From contig NC_073635.1 in NCBI RefSeq assembly GCF_029407905.1, forward strand, positions 38,865,501 through 38,929,500: a stretch of DNA of 64,000 bases, read 5' to 3'. The translations under genes were made by a program, and so were the position numbers. The notes beneath the pieces are model-generated. The model ran no database searches. It worked only from the letters and a program-made list of their open reading frames with translations, and was not told the DNA's origin. Each line of letters opens with the position of its first letter. The first letter of the stretch is position 1. The stretch comes from Bubalus kerabau. Lineage: Eukaryota > Chordata > Mammalia > Artiodactyla > Bovidae. Shown here in pieces: positions 22,815 to 35,184 of this stretch.

Positions 22815-24385
22815 TTTGTTGTTCAGTCACAAAGTTGTGTCTGACCCTTTATGACCTTATGGATGGCAGCACACCAGAGTCCCCTGTCATTCACTAGCTC
22901 CCAGAATTTGTTAAGTTCATGTCCATTAAGTCAGTGATGATATCTAACCATCCTCATCTCTTCTCAACTCTTTCTACTTTTGCCTTCAACCTTTCCCAGC
23001 ATCATGGTCTTTTCCAGTGAGTTGGATCTTCGCATCAGGTGACCAAACTATTGGAGTTTCAGTTTCAGCATCAGCTCTTCCAATGAATATTCAGGGTTGA
23101 TTTCCTTTAGGGTTGACTTGTTTCATCTCCTTACTGTCCATGGGAATCTCAAGAGTCTTCTCCAGAACCATAGTTCAAAAGCATCATTTCTTCTGTGCTT
23201 AGCCTTCTTTGTGGACCAAATCTCACGTCTGTACATGACTAACTGGAAAAGCCACAGTTTTAATTATACAGACCTTTGTCTGCAAAGTGATGTCTTTAGC
23301 GTTTAATATGTTCTCTAGGTTTGTCATAGTTTTCTTTCCAAGGAGCAAGTGTGTTTTATTTCATGGTTATAGTCACAGTTCACAGTGCTTTTGGAACCCA
23401 GGAAAATAAAATCTGTCACTGTTTTCACTTTTTCGCCTTCTATTTGCCATGAAATAATGGGACTGAATGCTATGATCTTGATTTTTTAAATGTTAAGATT
23501 CAAGCCAGCTTATTCACTTGCTCTTTCACCTTCATGAAGAGGCTCCTCTAGCTCCTCTTCTCTTTCTGCCATTAGAGTGATATGTCTATAATTCTATCTT
23601 GTCATTCATCCAGCCTAGGGTTTTGCATGATGTACTCCACATATAAGTTAAATAAGCAGGGTGACAGTACACAGTCTTTTCTTACTCTTTTCCCAATTTT
23701 AAACCAGTCCATTGTTCTATGTCCAGTTTTAACTGTTGTGTCTTGACCCTTATACAAATTTTTCAGGAGATAGGTAAAGCAGTCTGGTATTATCTATTTA
23801 AGAGTTTTTCACTATTGTGATCCATACAGTCAAAATCTTTAGCATAGTCAGTGAAGCAGAAGTGGATCTTTTTCAGGAATTTCCTTGCTTCCTCTATGAC
23901 TCAACAAATGTTGGCAATTTGATCTCTGATTCTTCTGCCTTTTCTAAACCGTTTGTACATCTGGAAGTTCTAAGTTTACCTATAGCTGAAGCCTAACCTG
24001 AAGGACTTTGAACATAATTTTAATAGCATATGAAATGAGCACAATTGTACAGTAGTTTGAACTTTCTTTGGCATTGCCTTTCTTTGGAATTGAAATGAAC
24101 ATTGACCTTTTACAGTCCTATGGACACTGCTGAGCTTTCCAAATTTGCTAGCATATTGAGTGCAGCGCTTTAACAGCATCATCTTTTAGGATTTGAAATA
24201 GCTCAGCTGGAATTCCTTCACTTCCTCTAGCTTTGTTGGTAGTAATTCTTCCTAAGGCCCACTTGACTTCACACTCCAGGATATCTGACTGTCGATGAGT
24301 GGCCACATCATTGTGGTTATCCAGGTCTTTAAGACCTTTTTTGTATAGTGGTTCTGTGTACTGTTGCTCTTCTTAATCTCTTCTG
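22815..24385 (-). mobile_element. Old diverged BovB, minus strand
   Basis: All BovB blocks from the 3' tail ('ttgttcagtcacaaagttg') through the reverse transcriptase to the linker are present in order. Substitutions and small deletions are much more frequent than in the other copies, and no frame exceeds about 70 codons. It is probably one of the oldest BovB insertions here. It keeps CGA (complement at 23030-23032) at the codon that is a stop in many other copies. Confidence 0.88.
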
Positions 24386-24395
24386 CTTACTATAG

Positions 24396-24398
<3 letters not shown>

Positions 24399-24440
<42 letters not shown>
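24399..24440. repeat. (TA)n microsatellite
   Basis: About 21 uninterrupted TA units directly after the truncated 5' end of the old BovB. Likely to vary in length between individuals. Confidence 0.95.
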
Positions 24441-24443
<3 letters not shown>

Positions 24444-24755
24444 CTGACATTTAGTGCCAATAATTTTTCTATAACATTATATGAATCTTTCAGAGAAAAT
24501 CTCAAATTTAGCATTAGACCTCATTAAGAAGAGAATAATGATCTTTATTTATTAATTAAACAGATAAACCTAATTTACTAGAATCATATTTTCAAGTTAG
24601 CCATGACAATGTCATTGAGAAATAAATTCTGGTCCAACCATGTTATCCAGTTTTCCAGAGACTGTACTGGTTTTATCAATGAAGCCTCATTTCTTAGGAA
24701 ACTCCCTAGTCTCAGGGAAACTAGCTTCATTACTCATGTTACTTTTTCTCTGTCC
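24441..24755. other. Spacer, nothing recognised
   Basis: About 315 bases of mixed composition without a frame or named repeat. Confidence 0.45.
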
Positions 24756-24925
24756 TAGGAAATATTGAAAGCAAAATGAGAAAGGGATGGCAGAGGTTGA
24801 GATGGTCAGATAGTATCACTGACTCAATGGACGTGCATTAGAGAAAACTCCAGGAGATAGTAGAAGACAGGAGCCTGGCAGTCCATGGGCTCACAGAGTT
24901 AGACATGACTCAGTGACTGAATAAC
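24756..24925 (+). mobile_element. BovB 3' tail fragment, plus strand
   Basis: A short, diverged BovB end ('gatggcagaggttgagatgg', 'gacatgactcagtgactga'). It lies about 210 bp from an oppositely oriented BovB end at 25136, so the two tails face each other. Confidence 0.75.
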
Positions 24926-25135
24926 ATTATTGTTCTTTGGTGTTGAGTATGGCACAGCTGTGGATAATCAGGACCAGCAGTCAAAGTGGTGATAGAGTAA
25001 ATGAGATAAAGTTCTTTATCAGTTCACCAGCATATCTAATGTCGATGATCTTCTACAAGTAATGTCTTTTCACTTCTATTTTCCAAATTCCACTCAACTT
25101 TTAGCTCACTTGAACTCTAACCCAGTACCATTTTT

Positions 25136-25553
25136 TTCAATTGTTTAGTCGCGTCCAATTCTTTGTGATCCCATGGACTAAACACATCAGGTTTCCCTGT
25201 CCTTCACCATCTCCCTGAGCTTACACAAACTCATATCCATTGAGTTGATGATGCCATCCAACCATCTCACTCTCTGCTGTCGCCTTCTACTGCTTTATCT
25301 TTCCCAGCATCAGGGTCTTTTCTAATGAATTGGCTCTTAGCATCAGTTAGCCAACGTATCGGAGCCTCAGCTTCAGCATCAGTCTTTTCAATGAATATTC
25401 AGGATTTATTTGCTTTAGGATTGACTGGTTTGATCTCCTCCAAAGGACTCTCAAGAGTCTTCTCCAACATCACAGTTCAAAAGCATCAGTTCTTTGGCAC
25501 TCAGCCTTCTTTATGGCCCAACTTTCACATCCATACATGACTACTTGAAAAGT
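25136..25553 (-). mobile_element. BovB 3' fragment, minus strand
   Basis: The BovB tail and C-terminal reverse transcriptase region in reverse, truncated just before the GCES block. Moderately diverged. The diagnostic codon is CTA here (complement at 25338-25340). Confidence 0.85.
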
Positions 25554-26622
25554 CAGACAGAAAAGGAGTTTTTGGGTAATGTAGCTCCCACTTTGACCAT
25601 ATTGATACTGGAAAATACAGGATATGTAAGAAAAAAGGTATGGGTAGATAAGAGTGAATGAGTATTAGAGATGCAAGGAAAGACATTTTGTTTTCTAGAG
25701 TGTACTGTTTACTAATTTCAAAAGTACCATGATTCTGGATAATTTAAAAAATGGAAAAATTGGGAAGATAGCTGAGCTAAAGTGTTGGGGATTGAAAAGG
25801 TCAAGGCAAATGGCAGGAAGAATTATTATTAACTTCATCTTAAAAATATTATGAACAGTGAGTGAGGGCTAAGTTGTATAATGGATTAAAAATGGTGATT
25901 AGGATGCATAATATCATGATGGGGAGATCATTGCCAATGAAGATGAAGAAGACCAGAAATTCCTTTTCCACAACTCTAAAAGAATAAACAACTTTCCCTT
26001 GAGAGGGTCAGTGTTCTCAACATGGATTTGCTTCTTAGTAAAAAGCTGAAGGAAATTGTTAGTGAGTTTGCATCTATAAATATAATTCTTAGTCATGCAA
26101 CAGATGTTCTTGTACATGTAATAGGAGAAAATTGGATGAAAGCCTGACATTGAGATATTGGATCAGGAGCAGAAGTGATTAAACACATGGACATTTATTG
26201 GTATGACAATACATACAATTAAGGGGCTTTGACTTGCTCAATGATAACTGAAACTTTACATATTCGTTACTTTTTTTTAATAATAATAACAAATTAAATG
26301 GAAATAGCAACAATTTTCCTGGTAGATGAGAAGGCGCTTGGATTACCAAGGACTTTTCTGTTGCATCTTGGGATTCTACACTGCAGATCTTTTGTCTGCT
26401 GGTTGAATATCTTTATTCCTCTGAAATGAGTCAGTGTTGTTTGAGTTAATTAAGTGGACTCCAGGAAAGGGCTCATAACTTATAGGAATTGTCTGTACTT
26501 AAGAGAGAGACAGTATCCTTCTAACTGGAAAACTTGATGTCTGTATAGATCTATTAGCAAAAGCTAGAGTTATAAGGCCTGTTGACTAATTGCTATGGAA
26601 AGAAGAAAATCTACTATGGTTC
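25554..26622. other. Spacer of about 1 kb, function unknown
   Basis: No named repeat and no convincing frame. A 78-codon minus frame (25914-26150) has no recognisable domain. Composition is AT-rich but not simple. Confidence 0.45.
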
Positions 26623-26837
26623 TGAAAGCTTGTTGAACCACGAAAGACAAAAGATGTTGGGATTCTTGGCCTCTGGAAGAGAATTCAATCCAGGGCCAGA
26701 AACGAAGCTTGGTTGCTCAGAGCATTTGTGTAATAAAGTTTTGTTAAATTAAAAAAGAGAGAAAGCCTCTGACATCGACATCAGAAGGTGGCAGAAAGAG
26801 TATCCCCCTTTAGTACCCCCATCCAGTCTTTAGCTGG

Positions 26838-27561
26838 ATGTTATTGATGAAAGTGAAAGAGGAGAGTAAAAAAGTTGACTTGAAGCTCAACATTCAGAAA
26901 ATGAAGATCATGGCATCCAGTCCCATCATTTCATGGGAAATAGATGGGGAAACAGTGTCAGATTTATGTTTTTGGGCTACAAAATCACTGTAGATGGTGA
27001 TTGCAGCCATGAAATTAAAAGATGCTTACTCCTTGGAAGGAAAGTTATGACCAACCTAGATAGCATATTCAAAGGCAGAGACATTACTTTGCCAACAAAG
27101 GTCCATCTAGTCAAGGCTATGGTTTTTCCAGTGGTCATGTATGGATGTGAGATTTGGACTGTGAAGAAAGCTGAGCACCGAAGAATTGATGCTTTTGAAC
27201 TGTGGTGTTGGAGAAGACTCTTGAGAGTCCCTTGGACTGCAAGGAGATCCAACCAGTCCATTCTAAAGGAGATCAATCCTGGGTGTTCATTGGAAGGACT
27301 GATGTTGAAGCTGAAACTCCAATACTTTGGCCACCTGATGCAAAGGGTTAACTCATTGGAAAAGACTCTGATGCTGGGAGGGATTGGGGGCAGGAGGGAA
27401 AGGGGACGACAGAGGATGAGATGACTGGATGGCATCACCTACTCAACTGACATGAGTTTGAGTGAACTCTGGGAGATGATGATGGACAGGGAGGCCTGGT
27501 GTGCTGCAATTCATGGGGTTGCAAAGAGTCAGACATGATTGAGCAACTGAACCGAACTGAT
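26838..27561 (+). mobile_element. BovB 3' part, plus strand, inserted in the LTR
   Basis: A BovB truncated in the reverse transcriptase (starting in the block after YADD) and complete to its tail ('gaactgaaccgaactga'). The longest frame (26933-27424) covers GYKITVDGDCSHEIKRCLLL to the arginine-rich RRERGRQRMR block. It reads through the diagnostic codon as CAA (27341-27343). Confidence 0.9.
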
Positions 27562-28054
27562 ATAGCTACTAGTTGTCTACTAATTAAAGAAAGGAAATGT
27601 CTCAAAACTCAGAGAATGGCACCAGGCACCTTACCCAGAGCACGCATTTTGAGATAACATTGACACCAGTTGAGTCATCCGGGGCCATAAAATGATTGAC
27701 ATGAATCTTGAAGAAAGGCAGATTTCTATACAAATATATAGTTTCATTAACACAGATTAGGAGAACAATATATGAGTATAACATACAGATTTGTTAAATA
27801 GGTTCTGAGCCTTTAGGTGAACCGACTTGAAGACAGAGTCTAGGGTAAATACATATTACATTAACATAGCTTAAGACAAACATTCCCATAAGAAAAATGC
27901 ATTGATTAACTCAAGGTTGGAGAAACGTTAAGTTCAGGTGGAACCAGGTGTCATTATGGCAACACAGAATTTTAAAATAAACCTCTTTTTAAATTCGTAT
28001 AGAGAAGGGGAAAGAATATAACACTAGTTTGTTTCTTTCTGGCGCTTAAAGCAA

Positions 28055-28258
28055 AGCACTCTCTCAGTCGTGTCCAACTCTTTGCGACCCCGTGGACTGT
28101 AGCCTACCAGGCTCCTCTGTCCATGGAATTCTCCAGGCAAGAATACTGGAGTGGGTTGCCATTTCTTTCTCCAGGAGATCTTCCCAACCCAGGGATTGAA
28201 CCCAGGTCTCCCACATTGTAGGCAGACACTTTACCTTCTGAGCCACCAGGGAAGCTCA
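28055..28258 (-). mobile_element. Bov-tA SINE, minus strand, inserted in the LTR
   Basis: A complete Bov-tA in reverse with low divergence: the body 'cagtcgtgtccaactctt' is on the left and the head complement 'tgagccaccagggaagctc' on the right. Confidence 0.9.
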
Positions 28259-29437
28259 CAATACTGCTTCTTAAGAGAGAGATAAAAAATGCCTGACACT
28301 TGCAGCCTATTTCCTCTGTTTGGAGACTCCTGGCCTTCCTGCCTGTTACCCTCTCAGTTTATAAAATAGCCTTTTAAGTAGGAGCTTTCTAGATACACAA
28401 GGCATTGGGATGTGTGTTTAAAGAAGCTGTAATGCAAGTCCTACACCTAGTAGCTTTGGCTCTGAATGGCAGCAATGCTGTTGTCTTGGGTAGAGTGGTT
28501 TTTGAGGTTGTGCAGTTTCCTGGTGAAAATGAAAAGTTATTCCCAAAATGGATTACTTAGATAAATATTTTTTCTCAATATATGTTGATCTATAACATAA
28601 GCAAAGTGCAAAAACTGTAAGACTGGAGCTCCATGAAGTAAACATAGAAATATATCTACCACCAAGATCAAGATATAAAACAGTACCAGCACTTGAGAGG
28701 ACTTATTTATGCCTTACCCCAGTCATTAATATTCAAAGGTAACCAATCTCCTAACTTCAAAACAGTATCCCTCATGAGCATAGGCACAAAATGTTCAATA
28801 AAAAAACAGTAAATCCAATCCAGCAATACATAAAAATATAATATATCATGATCAAGCAAGTAGAATAAGTAGAAATGCCAATTTGGTTAAATATTTGACT
28901 ATAAATGTTTATGCAATCATTAACATGTTAAAGAAAAAACATATGGTCACATCAGTACATACAGAATATTTTTAACATATTCAACATTGATCTATGACAA
29001 AAGATTGTTAACAAATTAAGAATTAAAGGAAATTAACTTGATAAAAACTATTTATAAAGGCAATTCCACCTAATATATTTAAATGAGGAAAATCTAAAAG
29101 CATATTCAGTATATCAGGAATAAGGAAAGGATATTTTCTTTCACTGTATTTAACAGTGTAGTGGAGTTCCTAACCAGTGAAGTAAGCAAGAAAACACAGA
29201 AATATAAAGATTTGAAATAAAGAATTAAAATACCTATATCCATAGAATATAGGATTTTCTACATGTAAAAGCAAAGAATCTACACAAAAGTTAATGAGAC
29301 TGATTGAGTGAACAAGGTTAGAGGATACTAGATTAATACTTAATAATTAACTACATTTTTATATATGCTCAAGGAAACACAGGAAACTGATACATAAAAT
29401 ATTACTCATTATAATAATACCCATAAACCTAGAATGT

Positions 29438-29663
29438 GCTTGCATGATAGTTTGCTTCAGTCATACCCAACTCTTTGCAACTCTATGGACTGTAACCCAC
29501 CAGGCTCAGTCCAGGGGATTCTCCAGGCAAGAATACTGGATCAGGTTGCCATTTCCTCCTCCAGGGGGTCTTTCAGACCCAGAGATGGAACTTACATCTC
29601 TTTATATCTTCTGCATTAGCAGGCAGGTTTTTTTTCCACTAGCTCCACCAAGGAAGCCACCTT
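29438..29663 (-). mobile_element. Bov-tA SINE with a long flanking duplication
   Basis: A full Bov-tA in reverse. The host L1 sequence directly left (29397-29437) is repeated directly right (29665-29705) over about 41 bases with only a few differences, so the target duplication is far longer than the usual 8-15 bases. Confidence 0.85.
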
Positions 29664-29704
29664 GAAAATATTACTCATTAAAAAAGTACCCATAAACATA
29701 GAAT

Positions 29705-29980
29705 GCTGCTGCTACTGCTAAGTCACTTCAGTTGTGTCCGACTCTGTGCGACCCCATAGACGGAAGCCCATCAGGCTCCACGGTCCCTGGGATTCTCCAG
29801 GCAAGAACCCTGGAGTGGGTTGCCATTTCCTTCTCCAATGCATGAAAGTGAAAAGTGAAAGTGAAGTCACTCAGTCATGTCTGGCTCTTAGCGACCTCAT
29901 GGACTGCAGCCTACAAGGCTCTTCCATCCATGGGATTTTCCAGGCAAGAGTACTGGAGTGGGGTGCCATTGCCTTCTCCA
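29705..29980 (-). mobile_element. Bov-A2 dimeric SINE, minus strand
   Basis: Two Bov-A monomers in tandem, beginning with the (CTG)n-type end. AAACATAGAAT flanks it (29694-29704 and 29981-29991). It is inserted within the right-hand copy of the neighbouring SINE's duplication, so it is the younger of the two. Confidence 0.9.
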
Positions 29981-30368
29981 AAACATAGAATACTTATGCA
30001 TAAATATAACAAAAATGTTGCAAATTATATGTGGTCTTAATTCAAAATATTGTCAATCGCTTCTAAATACAGAAAGAACTAAAGCTATATACCGTATTAA
30101 TGGATCAGAAGTCAGAATATTGTCAATGCATTCTAAATTGATCTTTAAACGCATTGAAAACCCAGTCAAAGTCACAGCAGAATTTTTGTTGTTTTAGAAA
30201 TCAATAGGCTAATTTTAAAATGTGCATAGAAAGGGCAAGAATATGTGAAATTTAAAAAAAAAAAAAAGTAAAATTGGAAGACTCAAATTATTACTCAAAA
30301 TATTACTATTTACCCTCATTTAAAAAATCACAAACAAGGCAGTTTGGAATTCTTTTTTAAAAGACCCT

Positions 30369-30600
30369 AGAATATGGCTGGCAAACTTTTACTGTAAAGA
30401 GTAAGATTAAAAAAAATAAAAAGATTTTGTAGGTCAAAAGCCTCTTTTTCACAACTCAAATCTGGCATAGCAGCATGGAAGCAATCATAGGTGTTATGTA
30501 AATAGATGATCTTGGCTTTGTTCTAATCAGCTTTCCCGGTGAAAACACGTATTAGGCCCCACTTGTTTACTAGTTTACTAAACAAGTAATAGTTTACTAA
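30369..30600 (+). mobile_element. hAT-type (Charlie-related) DNA transposon relic
   Basis: The text 'ggctggcaaacttttactgt' (30377) followed by 'aaagagtaagat', 'aagcaatcataggtgttatg' and 'cttggctttgttct' follows the order of a common non-autonomous hAT-Charlie element of mammals. The terminal inverted repeat on the right is lost. It sits inside the old L1. Confidence 0.5.
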
Positions 30601-30778
30601 ACCCTGAGATAGACAGTCCAAAAATACATCCACATGTATGTGGTCAATTGGTTTCAAACAAAGATGAAATGTATTTCAATGGGCAGTGGATAGTCTTCAA
30701 CAAATAGTACTTAACAAGCTGGACAACCATTTGTGCAAAAAGTGTCCCATAATTATAACCATAATTATGTACACATTT

Positions 30779-30862
30779 GACCAAACTCCAGGGGATAGTG
30801 AAAGACAGGGAAGCCTGGCTTGCTGCTGGCCATGGGATCGCAAAGAGTCGGACTGCACAGCA
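30779..30862 (+). mobile_element. BovB/Bov-A tail fragment
   Basis: About 85 bases ('gaaagacagggaagcctgg', 'atcgcaaagagtcggact') match the common tail shared by BovB and Bov-A. It is too short to assign to one of them. Confidence 0.7.
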
Positions 30863-30904
30863 AAAATGTATGCATACATTGACTCATACTTTGTACCATA
30901 AGCA

Positions 30905-31112
30905 TGTGTGAGTGCGTGTGTGTTTAGTTTCTAAGTCACCTCTGACTCTATTGTGACCCCATGAATTGTAGCCCACGAGACTCTGCTGTCCATGGGATTT
31001 TCCAGGCAAGAATACTGGAATGGGCTGCCATCTCAACCCAGGGATTGAATCTGCATCCCTTTCAACCCCAACATTGACAGGTGAATGCTTTACCACTGAG
31101 CCAGCTGGGAAA
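30905..31112 (-). mobile_element. Bov-tA SINE, minus strand
   Basis: A Bov-tA in reverse with the body on the left and the head complement ('tttaccactgagccagctgg') on the right. A small internal deletion has removed the segment between body and head near 31031. Confidence 0.85.
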
Positions 31113-32494
31113 TATTAACTCAAAATGGATCATTATCATAAATTATTTCTCAAATAAGCTGATAAAAATTGTTTATAGATTTTAATGTAAAACTAAAGGT
31201 ATAAAATTTCTGTAATAAAACATAAGAGAAAAATCTTTGTGATTTGAGTTAGCACATACTTCTTTGATAGATAATGACACCATAAATAAGCTGTAGAGGA
31301 AACAGCCCAGAGATAGCAGAGAAATAGGATGGGGAGACCACTTTTTCCCCCACAAATACATCGAAAGATCATCTGCATGTGGAGCAACTTCCACCAAACA
31401 ACTTTTGAACATTGGCAGAGGACCCCAATACCCAGAAAGGCAAACCAAACTCTTCAAAATGAGGTAGGACAAAATATAAAGATTTTTCATCTTTATATTA
31501 CAAAGGATTTAGGGATAGAGACCCATTCTGCGGAAGGAGTTGTAAAGGAAGCGAAGTTTCCACACAGCAGGAAAGCCTCTCACAGGTTGGGTCAGTAGGG
31601 AACAATGGGATCTCAGAGGGCAGCATAAAAAAAAAAAAAAAAAAAAAGTAAAGAAAAGAAAAGCATCTGCTGGCAGCAAATGGAGACTGGGTGAGAAGGC
31701 GCTGGTGGCTGCATCATCACTCATTAGGGTAAGGACAGTGGTTGAATGCCCTGAGGACACTCTGAGGGTACTAATGTGACATAGCCTCTCAAACAGTGGG
31801 AATGCCTGAAAGAGAAACAAAGGACCTTTCCTGCAAGAAGGCTCTAACAATGCACTGTGACCCCTGGCGCTCTCACAGAACAAAGGATTGTGCCCTAGTG
31901 AATACCAAAGGAGAGCAAGCTGCTGTCATTTATGGTCCTCCCCAGGGGCAGTGAGACAGGTGTGCGACAGCCAGAGGCAGAAGGCAAGGGGCTACTGCAA
32001 TCTCAGTCCCAGGGAATGCATCTTCTGCCAAACTGTGAGCAGAGTGCTAGTTGCTAACCATGTCTTCCTGGGATCCTGGATGGTTCATATCTGCCAGGAG
32101 TGTCACAGTCTGAGACCAGCTACCTTGAGGACAAGCACAGCCCACTTGGACTGTGCCCTTGTGATCCAAGCAGGTGGATCTGGAAGATACATTATTATTA
32201 TTGTTTTTTTTTTCTTAATGTTTAGAAATCTTATTTTAAATTTTATTTTAAATTTATTCACTTTTCTCTTTTTCCCCCTTTCTTCCCCATTCTCTTTTTC
32301 TTTTTGCCCTCATACAGTCCTAGTATGGTTCTTTATTACTCTTTTAACTTTTATTTTTATAGCCTAGATAGCCTCAGAGACCTCTGGGACGATGTTAAAC
32401 ACCCCAGCATCTGAATGATAGGAATCCCAGAAGAAAACAAAAGGAACAGGAGTGAGAAAATATTTGAGGAGATAATAGTTGAAAACTTCCCTAA

Positions 32495-32776
32495 ATGGGT
32501 AAGGAAATAGCTACTGAAGTCCAAGAAGCCCAGAGACTCCCATACAGGATAAACCCACGGCAAATCACAAGAAGGCACATAATAATCAAACTAACAAAAA
32601 TTAAACACAATGAGCAAATATTAAAAGCAGCAAGGGAAAAGAAACACATAATATACAAGGGGATACCCATAAGGATAATAGCTGATCTTCCAACAGAAAC
32701 TCTCCAGGCCAGAAGGGAATGGCAGGATATAGTTAAAGTGATGAAAGGGAAAAGCCTACAATCAAGGTTACTCTAA
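32495..32776 (+). pseudogene. L1 ORF1 C-terminal fragment
   Basis: This 93-codon frame matches the C-terminal RNA-binding region of L1 ORF1 (ILKAAREKKHIIYKGIPIR, then ETLQARREWQDIVKVMKGK). ORF1 protein coats L1 RNA as trimers in the cytoplasm. Here the coiled coil and RRM portions upstream are shifted out of frame and the end is lost after about codon 93, so the gene is dead. Confidence 0.8.
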
Positions 32777-33515
32777 CCAGCAAGGACGTCATTGAGATTT
32801 AGAAATCAAAGCTTTACAAACAAGCAAAAGCTGAGAGAGTTCAGCAACACCAAGCCAGCTTTCAACAAATGCTAAAGTATTTTCTCTAGACAGGAAATAC
32901 ACAAAAGGTTTATGAAAGTGAACCCAAAGCAATAAAGTAGTAATGGGATCATCAGTTCAGTTCATTCAGTCACTTAGTCGTGTCTGACTCTTTGAAACCC
33001 TATGACTTGCAACACGCCAGGATTCCCTGTTCATCATCAACTCCTGGAGTTCACTCAAACCCACGTGCATCGAGATTGTGATGCAATCCAGCCATTTCAT
33101 CCTCTGTCGTCCCCTTTTCCTCCTGCCCCCAATCCCTCCCAGCATCAGAGTCTTTTCCAATGAGTCAACCCTTCGCATCAGGTGGCCAAAGTACTGGAGT
33201 TTCAGCTTTAGCATCATTCCCTCTAAAGAATACTCAGGGCTGATCTCCTTCAGAATGGACTGGTTGGATTTCCTTGCAGTCCAAGGGACTCTCAAGAGTC
33301 TTCTCCAACACCACAGTTCAAAATCATCAATTCTTCAGCGCTCAGCCTTCTTCACAGTTCAACTCTCACATCCATACATGACCACAGGAAAAACCATAGC
33401 CTTGACGAGACGGACCTTTGTTGGCAAAGTAATGTCTCTGCTTTTCAATATGCTATCTAGGTTGGTCATAATTTTTCTTCCAAGGAGTAAGCGTCTTTTA
33501 ATTTCATGGCTGCAG

Positions 33516-34340
33516 TCACCATCTGCAGTGATTTTGGAGCCCAGAAAAATAGTCTGACACTGTTTCCACTGTTTCCCCATCTATTTCCCAGGAAGTGATG
33601 GGACCAGATGCCATGATCTTCGTTTTCTTAATGTTGAGCTTTAAGCCAACTTTTTCACTCTCCTCTTTCACTTTCATCAAGAAGCTTTTTAGTTCCTCTT
33701 CACTTTCTGCCATAAGAGTGGTGTCATCTGCATATCTGAGGTTATTGAGACTTCTCCCGGCAATCTTGATTCCAGCTTGTGCTTCTTCCAGCCCAGCGTT
33801 ACTCATGATGTACTCTGCATATAAGTTAAATAAACAGGGTGACAATATACAGCCTTGACGGACTCCTTGTCCTATTTGGAACCAGTCTGTTGTTCCATGT
33901 CCAGTTCTAACTCTTGCTTCCTGACCTGCATATAGGTTTCTCAAGAGGCAGATCAGGTGGTCTGGTATTCCCATCTCTTTCAGAATTTTCCACACTTTAT
34001 TGTGATCCACACAGTCAAAGGCTTTGGCATAGTCAATAAAGCAGAAATAGATGTTTTTCTGGAACTCTCTTGCTTTTTCCATGATCCAGTGGATGTTGGC
34101 AATTTGATCTCTGGTTCCTCTGCCTTTTCTAAAACCAGCTTGAACATCAGGAAGTTCACGGTTCACATGTTGCTGAAGCCTGGCTTGGAGAATTATGAGC
34201 ATTACTTTACTAGCTTGTGAGATGAGTGCAATTGTGCAGTAGTTTGAACATTCTTGGCATTGCCTTTCTTTGGGATTGGAATGAAAACTGACCTTTTCCA
34301 GTCCTGTGGCCACTGCTGATTTTTCTATATTTGATGGCAT
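33516..34340 (-). pseudogene. BovB reverse transcriptase, 274-codon fragment
   Basis: The frame holds the reverse transcriptase core in order: FRKGRGTRDQIANIHW, motif A (YFCFIDYAKAFDCVDH), motif B (VRQGCILSPCL), motif C (YADDTTLMAE, complement at 33723-33734) and motif D (GLKLNIKKTKIMAS). It then passes out of frame at VSDYF because of a short deletion near 33549. A second frame (33359-33580) continues to the GCES block. Upstream sequence is shifted, so the protein would lack its endonuclease. Confidence 0.85.
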
Positions 34341-34540
34341 ATTGAGTGCAACAATTTCACAGCATCATCTTCCAGGATTTGAAATAGCTCAACTGGAATT
34401 CCATCACTTCCACTAGCTTTGTTCGTAGTGATGCTTTCTAAGGCCCACAAGACTTCACATTCCAGGATGTCTGGCTCTAGGTAAGTGATCATACCATCGT
34501 GATTATCTTGTTTGTGAAGATCTTTTTTTGTACAGTTCTT

Positions 34541-35184
34541 GGAAATAGATGGAGCAACAGTGGAAACAGTGTCAGACTTTATTTTTTTGGGCTTCAAAAT
34601 CACTGCAGATCGTGACTGCATCTACGAAAGTAAAAGACGCTTACTCCTTGGAGGGAAAGTTATGACCAACCTAGATAGCATATTGAAAAGCAGAGACATT
34701 ACTTTGCCAACAAAGGTCCGTCTAGTCAAGGCTATGTTTTTTTTTCCCCCCAGTGGTCATGTATGGATGTGAGAGTTGGACTGTGAAAAAACTGAGCACC
34801 AAAGAATTGATGCTTTTGAACTGTGGTGTTGGAGAAGACTCTTGAGCGTCCCTTGGACTGCAAGGAGTTCCAACCAGTCCATTCTGAAGGAGATCAGCCC
34901 TCGGATTTCTTTGGAAGGAATGATGATAAAACTGAAACTCCGGTACTTTGACCACCTCATGCAAAGAGTTGACTCATTGAAAAAGACTCTGATTCTGGGC
35001 GGGATTGGGGGTAGGAGGAGAAGGGGACGACAGAGAATGAGATGGCTGGATTGCATCACCGACTCAGTGGACGTAAGTTTGGGCGAACTTCTGGAGCTGG
35101 TGATGGACAGGGAGGTCTGGCAGTCTGCAATTCATGGGGTCGCAAAGAGTCAGACACGACTGAGCGACTGAACTGAACTGAACT
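34541..35184 (+). mobile_element. BovB 3' part inserted inside another BovB
   Basis: A plus-strand BovB from the block 'EIDGATVETVSDF' to the GAACT tail. The outer BovB reads '...tacagttctt' before and 'ctgtgtattcttgcc' after, which join seamlessly in other copies. A run of Ts and Cs at 34736-34752 replaces the normal 'ggtttttcctgtgg' and shifts the frame. The C-terminal frame (34776-35171) stays open through the diagnostic codon (CAA, 34962-34964) to the end. Confidence 0.9.

Larger units (their letters stand above)
26623..28356 (-). mobile_element. Class I-type solo LTR, minus strand, split by BovB and SINE
   Basis: Read on the minus strand the LTR starts TGAGAGGGTAACAGGCAGG (from 28356) and ends ...CAAGCTTTCA (26623). 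ATTAAA-type polyadenylation sequence is near 26740. The LTR proper is 26623-26837, 27562-28054 and 28259-28356, about 800 bp. The 4-bp flanks are GTTC (26619-26622) and GTTT (28357-28360), fitting the 4-bp duplication of class I retroviruses with one change. No internal genes adjoin, so it is a solo LTR. It is the same family as the LTR at 2593-4513. Confidence 0.72.
28560..31335 (+). mobile_element. Old L1 ORF2 relic, plus strand, with five insertions
   Basis: Plus-strand L1 ORF2 sequence recurs in order at about 28770-29437, 29981-30365, 30600-30778 and 31113-31330 (for example 'gtggtcaattggtttcaaac' and 'aataaaacataagagaaaa'). It is interrupted by two SINEs, a DNA-transposon relic, a short Bov-A/BovB tail and a further SINE. 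The frame is gone. Confidence 0.7.

Noticed and set aside
24399..24440. Regular repeat that might be mistaken for an array
   Set aside because: A simple TA microsatellite with no spacers, and CRISPR arrays do not occur in a mammalian genome.
31888..32367. 159-codon frame with a hydrophobic C terminus
   Set aside because: It lies in L1 5' UTR/ORF1 leader sequence, and the hydrophobic part translates a T-rich low-complexity tract (32205-32350).
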